Below are positions 42,465 through 49,775 of a DNA stretch of 64,000 nucleotides, one piece after another (the first letter of the stretch is position 1; each line of letters opens with the position of its first letter). Source of the DNA: Streptomyces sp. CB02923 (lineage in GTDB: Bacteria; Actinomycetota; Actinomycetes; Streptomycetales; Streptomycetaceae); assembly GCF_001905005.1 (NCBI RefSeq), contig NZ_LWKZ01000002.1, positions 124,001 through 188,000 of the forward strand, given 5' to 3'. Under the pieces are notes generated by a model. It ran no database searches. It saw nothing but the letters and a program-made list of their open reading frames with translations, and had not been told where the DNA came from. A program made the position numbers and the translations under genes.

Positions 42465-42512
42465 GGTCTTCCTCTCCTCGTACGGAATACGGCGGGCCGC
42501 GGCGCGGCACCG

Positions 42513-43670
42513 TCACCCGGTGCCGACGTGAGCCGCCCGGTATGCGCGTACCACGGGAGACCGGTAGGCATCCGCGATCCGCAGCAGATGACGGACCTCT
42601 TCTCCGAGGTCACCCGCGCCCGGACCCGCGAGATTGGCCGTCTGCGCCTGCGGCGCCTCCCCCGCGCGCCGGGCGTGCAGGGCGGCGGCCAGCCAGCAGG
42701 CCGTGACGTGCGCGTCGGCCAGGTGCTCCGGGACGTCCTGCTCGTCCACGTGCCGGCGGACCCCGTCGAGTGTGTCGGAGGTGACATAGTCCCGCAGCAC
42801 GATCATCGCGTCGCGGATCTCGATGACCCGCCGGTACAGGCGCAGCTGGAGCGGCAGCACCGCGTTGGGCAGCCGGCTGCCCGCCCCCAGGACCACGTCG
42901 GGCGTGACCGCCGTCAGCTCCCGCCACAGGACGGCCAGCCCCCGGTAGGAGGCGCGGTCCCGCCACAGCTGCCGGATGCCGGCCAGTACGGGCAGTGCCA
43001 CGCCTGCCGCGATGAACAGCGCCTCGACGCCGGTGACCGGCGAGAACAGCGGGCCGAAGACCGGCGAACGGGTCTGGAGGTAGGCCAGTTTGAGCACCCA
43101 CAGCAGGGACGCCAGCAGGATGCCGGTGCCGAACAGGCGCAGCCCGTACCGCAGCAGCCGGGGCGCGCCGGTCCGGCCCTGGGACCAGCAGACGAACCCG
43201 CAGGTGGTGTCGGCCGTCAGATGGAAGGCGAAGAAGACGTACCAGTAGGCGTCCGGCACGCTCGGGATGTCCGGCGAGGGGGTGATCTGGTTGCGCGCGT
43301 GCGGCGGCCCGGCCAGGTCGAGCGCGACGAGCGCCAGCATGACGGCCAGGGCGGCGCCGAACACCAGGACGGTACGGCGCTGCCGCCCCGCCGCCTGGAA
43401 GATGAACCACAGCACGGCGGCGGCGTCGACGATGCTGAACAGGTGCGTGGACAGGTCGACCCAGTGGGCGCCCGGCACGAGGCGGGCCAGGACGGCGGTG
43501 ACCGGTTCCAGGTGCATCGACATGGCCAGCGCGATCATCACGATCGCGAACCACAGGGGCCGCTGCACCCGGTCCTTGAGGCCCTGCGGCGCTCGCGCGA
43601 TCACCACGGCCCACAGGGCGACGATGCCGGCGTTCTCCAGCCAGGCGAGGTCCGTCAGCCAGGTGAGCAC
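42513..43670 (-). CDS. MAB_1171c-type integral membrane protein (putative transporter)
   Basis: A 385-aa membrane protein from GTG 43670, with seven or so hydrophobic segments in residues 5-250 and a soluble helical C-terminal domain (residues 265-385). It resembles the MAB_1171c family of putative transporters, common in Streptomyces next to small metallopeptidases. The start lies 16 bp inside the upstream IrrE-type peptidase gene, so the two are translationally coupled. No transport motif such as a P-loop is present, and a regulatory or signalling role is equally possible. Confidence 0.82.
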   Translation of the reverse strand: MLTWLTDLAWLENAGIVALWAVVIARAPQGLKDRVQRPLWFAIVMIALAMSMHLEPVTAVLARLVPGAHWVDLSTHLFSIVDAAAVLWFIFQAAGRQRRTVLVFGAALAVMLALVALDLAGPPHARNQITPSPDIPSVPDAYWYVFFAFHLTADTTCGFVCWSQGRTGAPRLLRYGLRLFGTGILLASLLWVLKLAYLQTRSPVFGPLFSPVTGVEALFIAAGVALPVLAGIRQLWRDRASYRGLAVLWRELTAVTPDVVLGAGSRLPNAVLPLQLRLYRRVIEIRDAMIVLRDYVTSDTLDGVRRHVDEQDVPEHLADAHVTACWLAAALHARRAGEAPQAQTANLAGPGAGDLGEEVRHLLRIADAYRSPVVRAYRAAHVGTG

Positions 43671-44188
43671 GGTGCCCCCGGGTCGCGGGTGTCGCGCAGG
43701 CCCATGCCGGACGCCAGGCCGCCGAGCGTGCCGGACAGCAGCGTCGGCGCGGGCACCCGTCCCGCACCCTCCAGGATCAGGCTGGCGATCATCTCCGCTT
43801 CCTGTTCCTGCCGGTCGGAGTAGCGGGTGCGGCCCAGCGCCCGCCGGATGGACGCCGGGTCCTCGATGTCGATGTACCGGAAGAGCGCCGGGTCCTCGAC
43901 GGCCATGCGGTGGTCGCACACCAGGTGGCCGACCTCGTGGAGGATGATGTGCTCCTGGTGGAGCGGGCTGGTCTGCGCGTCGTAGAAGACGTAGTCGCCC
44001 TCCTCGGTCGCCAGCCACATGCCCGTCGGCATGCCCAGCCCGGTCGGGGTGGGCAGGGTCATCAGCCGTAACGGGCGGTCCCGGTCCGTGGCGAGCCGGG
44101 CGCACAGTTCCTGGGCGGAGAACGGCTCGGGCAGCGGTATCTCGTCGATCACGCGCCGGCAGCGGCGGCGCACTCGCCTCCAGTGCAT
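43655..44188 (-). CDS. ImmA/IrrE-type metallopeptidase
   Basis: A 177-aa protein with the zinc-protease motif HEVGH (H84, E85, H88) in IILHEVGHLVCDH, followed by EQEAEMIASLIL containing the likely third ligand Glu, the pattern of IrrE/ImmA peptidases that cleave a partner repressor. Unlike classic ImmA/ImmR pairs there is no XRE gene adjacent; instead its end overlaps a multi-pass membrane gene by 16 bp. ATG 44188 is chosen (GGAG 11 nt upstream); ATG 44251 would add 21 residues. Confidence 0.85.
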   Translation of the reverse strand: MHWRRVRRRCRRVIDEIPLPEPFSAQELCARLATDRDRPLRLMTLPTPTGLGMPTGMWLATEEGDYVFYDAQTSPLHQEHIILHEVGHLVCDHRMAVEDPALFRYIDIEDPASIRRALGRTRYSDRQEQEAEMIASLILEGAGRVPAPTLLSGTLGGLASGMGLRDTRDPGAPCSPG

Positions 44189-44423
44189 CGCGGGAGATAC
44201 TCCATGGCTTGTGGGTACAGGAGGGCAGACGACCCGGTAGCGACGCCCGGTCATGCTGCCGGCCGGTGACACGGGGAATCCAGCACGCCGACACCCCCTC
44301 GTGCGCCATCCGTGCGACGTGTCGTGCGATCGTAGATCTTCACCCGGCCCCCTGTCAGGCCCCCGCCCGCGAGCAGTCCGTTTCCAGCCAGCCACGCTGC
44401 GTGATGGTTTACGGTGCCCACGC

Positions 44424-44834
44424 TCAGCCGGCGATCAGCTTGCCGCCCTCGGACTTGACGGGGACCTCCGGCAGCGGCTTGGTGGCCGGCCCCTGGATGA
44501 CCTTGCCGTTGGTGACGTCGAACCGGCTGCCGTGGCAGGGGCAGTTGCCCTGGTTCCGCTCGACCTTGTCCAGTACGCAGCCCGCGTGGGTGCACTTGGC
44601 GCTGAAGCACTTGAACTGGCCCTTTTCGGGCTGCGAGACGACGAGGCGGTTCTCGCGGTAGAGCTTGGCGCCGCCGACCGGTACCTCGGTGGCGGCGCCC
44701 AGGGCGACGGGCTCGGCGGGTGTCGCGGACGCTTCGCCCGCGTCGCCGCCGGAGCAGGCGGCGACGCCGAAGCCCGCCGCGCCGACGAGCGCGACCCCTC
44801 GCAGCACGGTTCGGCGGGCGGGGGGCTGGCTCAT
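44424..44834 (-). CDS. Exported Rieske [2Fe-2S] lipoprotein-like protein
   Basis: A 136-aa protein beginning MSQPPARRTVLRGVALVGAA: a twin-arginine signal (RRTVLRG) followed by a lipobox-like VAACSGG, so probably a Tat-exported, lipid-anchored protein. The Rieske ligands are CTHAGC (near residue 81) and CPCHGS (near 99). Such small proteins occur widely in Streptomyces, with unknown electron partners. It is read in the same direction as the upstream transporter gene, 35 bp away, but need not share its function. Confidence 0.92.
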   Translation of the reverse strand: MSQPPARRTVLRGVALVGAAGFGVAACSGGDAGEASATPAEPVALGAATEVPVGGAKLYRENRLVVSQPEKGQFKCFSAKCTHAGCVLDKVERNQGNCPCHGSRFDVTNGKVIQGPATKPLPEVPVKSEGGKLIAG

Positions 44835-44869
44835 GTCGTACTCCCAGGAACGGGGTCAGGGGCGCGGCG

Positions 44870-46318
44870 TCACGGTGCGGCGTCGGCTCCTGACGATACC
44901 GGTACTGATCCGTCCGGTTCCGGCTGCCCCGACCGGCCCTGTCCGTGGTCCCCTGGCTGCCCCGGGCGGCCCTTGAGCAGGTCGCGTTCGATCTCCTCCA
45001 GGCTGCGGCCCTTGGTCTCCGGCAGCAGCTTCCGTACGAAGACGAAGGCGGCGAACGTGGTCACGGCGAAGAACAGGAAGTTGACGCCCGCGCCCCAGGC
45101 ACGCAGCAGGGTCGGGAAGACCAGCGAGACGACCATGTTGAACAGCCAGTTGAACATCACGCACAGGCTCACGGCGGCGGCCCGGATCCGCATCGGGAAC
45201 AGCTCCGGCAGCATCACCCACTGCACCGGCCCCCAGGACATGGCGAAGGACGCGATGTACAGGGCGATGCCGAAGAGGGTGAGGACGGACAGCGCCGCCC
45301 CGTACCCGAGGCCGGACAGGTTGGTGGCGGCCAGGACGAGCATGGCCGTGCACATGCCGAGCGCGCCGTACAGGAGCAGCGGCTTGCGTCCCTTGCGGTC
45401 GATGAGCCGCATGGCGGGCAGCGTCATCAGCATGTTCAGCAGGCCTATGCCGACGTTGGCGAGGATCGCGCCGTCGGAGCCGAAGCCGATGTCGGTGAGC
45501 AGCGTCGGCGCGTAGTAGATGATCGTGTTGATGCCGACGAAGTTCTGGAAGAAGACCAGCAGCATCCCGACGAGGAGGACCGGCCGCAGCCGCGGCGCCG
45601 TGAGGTCCTTGAGGGTCAGCGAGCGGCTCTCGGCCCGTTCGACGCGCTCGGTCTCCTCGATCTCGGCCAGTTCGGCGTCGGCCGCGCCGCCCGTACCGCG
45701 CAGCCGCGTCAGCACGTGCCGCGCCTCGTCGTTGCGTCCCTTGCCGACCAGCCAGCGGGGGCTCTCGGGCTGGGTGATGATGCCGAGCGCCAGGATCGCG
45801 GCGGGCACCACGCCCAGGCCGATCATCCAGCGCCACGCCTCGGCGCCGGCGAGCAGGTAGTCGGTGACGTACGCGAGGAAGATGCCGACCGTGACCAGCA
45901 GTTGCATCAGCGAGGTCAGCCCGCCGCGCAGGTGCTTGGGCGCCAGCTCCGTCAGGTACAGCGGTACGACGACGGACGCGATGCCCACGCCGGTGCCGAT
46001 GACGAAGCGGAAGGCGATCAGCGTCCAGGGGCCGGTGGCCAGGGAGGCGCCGAGGGTGCCGAGGATGAAGACGGCGGAGGCGGCGAGGATCAGGCGGCGC
46101 CGGCCCCAGGAGTCGGACAGCCGTCCCGACAGGCCCGCGCCAAGCATCGCGCCGACCAGCAGGCCGGAGACGACCATGCCCTCCAGGAGCGGGGTGAGCG
46201 CGATGTCGTTCTTGATGAAGAGCATGGCGCCGGAGATGACGCCGGTGTCATAGCCCCACAGGATGCCGCCGAGGGCGCCGAAGACCCAGATCAGGGCGTT
46301 CTTGATGCGTGCGGGCAC
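44870..46318 (-). CDS. Sugar/polyol:proton symporter (MFS sugar porter)
   Basis: A 482-aa twelve-helix transporter from GTG 46318. Sugar-porter signatures include GYDTGVISGAMLFIK near residue 22, DSWGRRRLIL near 70, PESPRWLVGKGR near 210, LRAWGAGVNFLFFAVTT and the C-terminal PETKGRSLEEIERDLL. The closest memory match is to polyol or xylose porters. It starts 6 bp after the dehydrogenase gene, with AAAGGGGTGA of the previous stop region as ribosome site, so both form one operon driven from the operator at 47452. Confidence 0.94.
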   Translation of the reverse strand: MPARIKNALIWVFGALGGILWGYDTGVISGAMLFIKNDIALTPLLEGMVVSGLLVGAMLGAGLSGRLSDSWGRRRLILAASAVFILGTLGASLATGPWTLIAFRFVIGTGVGIASVVVPLYLTELAPKHLRGGLTSLMQLLVTVGIFLAYVTDYLLAGAEAWRWMIGLGVVPAAILALGIITQPESPRWLVGKGRNDEARHVLTRLRGTGGAADAELAEIEETERVERAESRSLTLKDLTAPRLRPVLLVGMLLVFFQNFVGINTIIYYAPTLLTDIGFGSDGAILANVGIGLLNMLMTLPAMRLIDRKGRKPLLLYGALGMCTAMLVLAATNLSGLGYGAALSVLTLFGIALYIASFAMSWGPVQWVMLPELFPMRIRAAAVSLCVMFNWLFNMVVSLVFPTLLRAWGAGVNFLFFAVTTFAAFVFVRKLLPETKGRSLEEIERDLLKGRPGQPGDHGQGRSGQPEPDGSVPVSSGADAAP

Positions 46319-46324
46319 GGCCCG

Positions 46325-47380
46325 TCACCCCTTTCGCGCGGACTGCGGGCCCGCCGTACGGGAGCCCTGCCGCGGCGTCCGGGAGCCCTGCTGCGGCGCG
46401 ATGTGGATCTTGCGGCCGGTGCCGGCCCGGAAGCGGGCCACCGCCTCGTCGAAGTCCTCCAGCCCGAAGACGTCGCTGACCAGCGGGTCGAGGTCGAGTC
46501 CCGCTGCCAGCACGTCGATGGCGGGCTGGAAGCTGTTGTGCACGGCCATCGAGCCGATGATGTCGATCTCGTGGTGGTAGACGAGGTACGGGGAGAACTT
46601 CGCGGAGCGGGCCGGGTCGGTGACGCCGAACTGGAGGAACGTACCGCCCTTGCGGACCCGGCCGAGGCCGTCCTCGATGGCCGGAACGGCACCGGTCGCG
46701 TCGATGACCACCTCGAAACCGGGCGTGCGGCCCAGCTGGTCGGCGCCGGTGACGGCGGCGTCCAGGCCGAAGCTCTCGGCGAAGGCCAGCCGGTCCTTGT
46801 TGAGGTCCACGACGGACACGGAGGCGGCGCCCGCGGTGCGGACCAGCGCGGCCATCATCAGGCCCATCGTGCCCGCGCCGTAGATGAGGTAGTGCTCGCC
46901 GGGACGGCGGGGCAGCCGGTTCAGGCCGTGCACCGCGCAGGACAGCGGCTCGATCAGGCCCGCCGCCGCCTCGGAGAAGGACGCCGGGACGAGGTGGCAG
47001 CAGCGCGCGGGGACGGCGACCAGCTCGGCGAAACCACCCGCCTGGGTGACACCGATCGCCTGATAGTCCTCGCAGAGGTTGGCGCGGCCGATGCGGCAGT
47101 AGTGGCAGGCGCCGCACGGCATGTTCGGGTTGACCGCGACGCGGTCGCCGACGGCGGGGCTGCTGACGCCCTCGCCCACGGCCACCACCTCGCCGGTCAG
47201 CTCGTGCCCCGGGGTCAGCGGGTAGGGCACGGCGGGCAGCTCTCCGCCGAGGATGTGCATGTCGGTGCCGCACAGCCCGCAGGAGGAGACGCGCACGACG
47301 ACTTCCGCGGGTTCCGGCCGGGGATCGGGAACTTCGGTCAGGGCGGTACGGCCCGGCTCGGTGACCACGACAGCGCGCAT
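46325..47380 (-). CDS. Zinc-dependent medium-chain dehydrogenase (sorbitol/polyol type)
   Basis: A 351-aa MDR dehydrogenase. Catalytic zinc ligands are in SSCGLCGTD (Cys near 37) and GHELTGEV (His near 59); the structural-zinc cluster is CGACHYCRIGRANLCED; the NAD-binding stretch is YLIYGAGTMGLMMAALV. It probably oxidises a sugar alcohol to a ketose. The C-terminus has a repeated GSRTPRQGSRT stretch. It is divergent from lacI across an operator, and is followed by a sugar porter, so uptake and oxidation are coupled. Confidence 0.92.
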   Translation of the reverse strand: MRAVVVTEPGRTALTEVPDPRPEPAEVVVRVSSCGLCGTDMHILGGELPAVPYPLTPGHELTGEVVAVGEGVSSPAVGDRVAVNPNMPCGACHYCRIGRANLCEDYQAIGVTQAGGFAELVAVPARCCHLVPASFSEAAAGLIEPLSCAVHGLNRLPRRPGEHYLIYGAGTMGLMMAALVRTAGAASVSVVDLNKDRLAFAESFGLDAAVTGADQLGRTPGFEVVIDATGAVPAIEDGLGRVRKGGTFLQFGVTDPARSAKFSPYLVYHHEIDIIGSMAVHNSFQPAIDVLAAGLDLDPLVSDVFGLEDFDEAVARFRAGTGRKIHIAPQQGSRTPRQGSRTAGPQSARKG

Positions 47381-47451
47381 CGGCGCCTCCTCACGTCTTC
47401 GTGCGGTGTTGCGGGTGTTACGGGATGGGGCGGCGTGAACGTAACCCGGGG

Positions 47452-47475
47452 GTAAACGTTTGCGCAAGCGTTTAC
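47452..47475. promoter_or_regulatory. LacI-family operator, near-perfect 24-bp palindrome
   Basis: The two 12-bp arms, GTAAACGTTTGC and GCAAGCGTTTAC, differ from perfect symmetry at one position and meet at the TTGCGCAA centre typical of LacI/GalR sites. It lies 72 bp upstream of the dehydrogenase start and 86 bp upstream of lacI. TAGGCT (47479-47484) beside it is a likely -10 for lacI. Confidence 0.88.
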
Positions 47476-47560
47476 GTCTAGGCTGTGATGGACTACGTAC
47501 CGGCAGCCGGACGACCTCCTGCCGGCGAAACAGGGCGACGGACTCGGGGAGACGGACCGG

Positions 47561-48568
47561 ATGACGACGATGGTCGACGTGGCACGGCAGGCGGGGGTCT
47601 CCGTGGCCACGGTCTCGCACGTGCTCAACGAGACCCGGCCGGTACGCCCCGACACCCGCGCCGCCGTCCTCAAGGCCATCGACGAACTGGGCTACACCCA
47701 CAACACGCTGGCCCGCTCCCTGGTCACCTCGCGCACCCGCTCCATAGGCCTCGCGGTCTCCGCGATCAGCAACCCGTACTTCACCGAGATCCTCCAGGGC
47801 GTCGAGGCCGGCGCCCTGGAGGCCGGCTACAGCCTGCTGATCGCCGATCCGCACGACGACCCCGCACACGAGCAGAAAGTCGTCCGGCTGCTGCACGAAC
47901 GCCGGGTGGACGGCATGATCGTCGCGCCGTCCGCCGAACCGGCGGGCATGGCCGGCTACCTGACCCGGCGCCGGGTGCCGGCCGTCTTCCTCGACCGGCT
48001 CGTCGGCGACGCGTACGACCAGGTCTGCGCCGAGAACACCGCCCCCGTACGCCAACTCGTCGAACACCTCGCCGACCTGGGCCACACCCGCATCGGGCTG
48101 GTGGCCGGGCTGCCCGGACTGAGCACCACCACCGAGCGCGTCCAGGGCTACCGCGAGGGCCTGCGCGCCCGCGGCCTGCCCTTCGCCCCCGAACTCCTGG
48201 CGGGCGGCAACTCCGAGGCCGAGGGCGCCCAGGACGCCACCCGGCACCTGCTCGCCGCCCCCGAACCGCCCACCGCGATCATCACCGCCAACAACGCGAT
48301 GACGATCGGCACCCTGCGCGCACTGCGCGACCTGGGCCTCGACGTCCCCCGCGACATCGCGCTGGCCTGCTTCGACGACTTCTCCTGGGCCGACCTCTTC
48401 GCCCCGCGCCTGACGGCGATCTCCCAGCCCAGCAAGGAGATCGGGGCCGCCGCGGTCCGGCTGCTCCTGGAGCGGCTGGAGGAACCGGACCGCCCGCCGC
48501 GCACCCTGCGGCTGCCCTGCACCTATGTGCACCGCGACTCCTGCGGCTGCACCGGCGCCGGACGCTGA
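47561..48568 (+). CDS. LacI-family transcriptional regulator
   Basis: A 335-aa repressor. The N-terminal helix-turn-helix is MVDVARQAGVSVATVSHVL (residues 4-22) with the hinge LGYTHNTLARSLVTSR. The periplasmic-binding-like ligand domain follows, with IGLAVSAISNPYFTEILQGV and the C-terminal ACFDDFSWADLFAPRLTAI. ATG 47561 has GGAGACGG upstream. It is divergent from the dehydrogenase-transporter operon and followed 43 bp later by a sugar kinase, so it probably represses both directions until a sugar or polyol is present. Confidence 0.95.
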   Translation: MTTMVDVARQAGVSVATVSHVLNETRPVRPDTRAAVLKAIDELGYTHNTLARSLVTSRTRSIGLAVSAISNPYFTEILQGVEAGALEAGYSLLIADPHDDPAHEQKVVRLLHERRVDGMIVAPSAEPAGMAGYLTRRRVPAVFLDRLVGDAYDQVCAENTAPVRQLVEHLADLGHTRIGLVAGLPGLSTTTERVQGYREGLRARGLPFAPELLAGGNSEAEGAQDATRHLLAAPEPPTAIITANNAMTIGTLRALRDLGLDVPRDIALACFDDFSWADLFAPRLTAISQPSKEIGAAAVRLLLERLEEPDRPPRTLRLPCTYVHRDSCGCTGAGR

Positions 48569-48611
48569 CCCGCCCGCCCCTCTCCCCTCCCCCAGAAAGG
48601 CCAGGACTCTC

Positions 48612-49556
48612 GTGATCGTCGTCGCCGGCGAGGCCCTGATCGACCTCGTGCCCAGCTCGCAATCGCCCTCCGGGGACGGGCCGTTGCCCGCGCTGCTGCC
48701 GCGCCGGGGCGGCGGCCCGTACAACACCGCCCTCGCCCTCGGACGGCTCGGCTCGCCCGCCGCGTTCTGCTCGCGCGTGTCCACCGACACGTTCGGGGAG
48801 GAACTGCTGCGCGGGCTGCGGGCGGACGGCGTGGACACCTCGCTCGTCCAGCGCGGCGCCGAACCCACCACCCTGGCCGTCGCGGACATCAGCCCGGACG
48901 GCTCGGCCGGCTACGGCTTCTACGCCGACGGCACCGCCGACCGGCTGTTCACCCTGCCGTCCGGACTGCCCGCCGGAGCACGGGCGTTCTCGTTCGGCAC
49001 CTGCTCGCTGGTGCTGGAGCCGGGTGCGAGCGCGTACGAGTCCCTGATGCGCCGGGCCGCGCAGGCGGGCGTCTTCACGGCGCTCGACCCCAACATCCGC
49101 GCCGGACTGATCGCGGACCCGGACGCCTACCGGGCCCGCTTCCGCTCCTGGCTGCCGCACATCGCGCTGCTGAAGCTCTCCGAGGAGGACGCGGACTGGC
49201 TGGCGGGCTCCCAGGGCACCGCGGCCGCGGTGAAGGAATGGCTGACGGCCGGGCCCGCGGCAGTCGTGCTCACGCGCGGCGGCGACGGGCTGTCCGTACT
49301 GACGCCGGGCGGGGTGGAGATCACGGCGCCCGGCGAGCGGGTCGAGGTCGCCGACACGATCGGCGCGGGCGACACGGTCAACGCGGCGCTGCTGCACCGC
49401 CTCGACGCGCACGGCGCCCTGTCCCCCGGCGCGGTCGCCGCCCTGTCCCCCGCGGCCTGGCGGGACACCCTGGGCTTCGCGGCCCGCGCGGCGGCGGTGA
49501 CCTGCTCACGACCGGGCGCGGAGCCGCCGTATGCGGCAGAGCTGGCGGGGGTCTGA
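48612..49556 (+). CDS. PfkB-family carbohydrate kinase (probable fructokinase/ketohexokinase)
   Basis: A 314-aa ribokinase-like kinase from GTG 48612. The N-terminal GEALIDLVP and the GGGPYNTALALGRLG substrate motif, together with the C-terminal DTIGAGDTVNAALL (anion hole GAGD with catalytic Asp), are the two PfkB signatures. With a polyol dehydrogenase and porter next door it would phosphorylate the ketose produced. The last ten codons with the TGA form the first unit of a 30-bp tandem repeat. Confidence 0.93.
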   Translation: MIVVAGEALIDLVPSSQSPSGDGPLPALLPRRGGGPYNTALALGRLGSPAAFCSRVSTDTFGEELLRGLRADGVDTSLVQRGAEPTTLAVADISPDGSAGYGFYADGTADRLFTLPSGLPAGARAFSFGTCSLVLEPGASAYESLMRRAAQAGVFTALDPNIRAGLIADPDAYRARFRSWLPHIALLKLSEEDADWLAGSQGTAAAVKEWLTAGPAAVVLTRGGDGLSVLTPGGVEITAPGERVEVADTIGAGDTVNAALLHRLDAHGALSPGAVAALSPAAWRDTLGFAARAAAVTCSRPGAEPPYAAELAGV

Positions 49557-49712
49557 GCGTATGGGGCGGAGCTGACGGGGGTCTGAGCGTATGGGGCGGA
49601 GCTGACGGGGCCTGACCGTACGCGGTGGAGCTGACGGGGGCCTGAACCGAACGCGGCGGAGCTGATAGGGCCTGGCCGTACGCGGCGGAGCTGACGGGGA
49701 CCTGGCCGTACG
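49529..49712 (+). repeat. 29-31-bp tandem repeat (about six units) spanning the kinase stop codon
   Basis: Units start at 49529, 49559, 49589, 49618, 49649 and 49678, each with the core GCGGAGCTGACGGGG and ending around CTGA or CTGG. The first unit is the 3' end of the kinase gene with its TGA at 49554-49556. The array ends at the terminator hairpin. Confidence 0.93.
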
Positions 49713-49758
49713 CGAACGGGCCGCCACCCACTTCTCCTAGTGGGTGGCGGCCCGTTCG
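49713..49758. terminator. Bidirectional terminator between the kinase gene and uvrA
   Basis: A perfect 19-bp stem starting CGAACGGGCCGCCACCCAC with an 8-nt loop, placed between convergent stops at 49556 and 49776. Confidence 0.92.
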
Positions 49759-49775
49759 GTGGAACGGTGCGGCCG

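Noticed and set aside
44251..44423. A small open region between the IrrE-type gene and the Rieske gene
   Set aside because: Only 170 bp with no ribosome site or coding signature; taken as promoter and leader.
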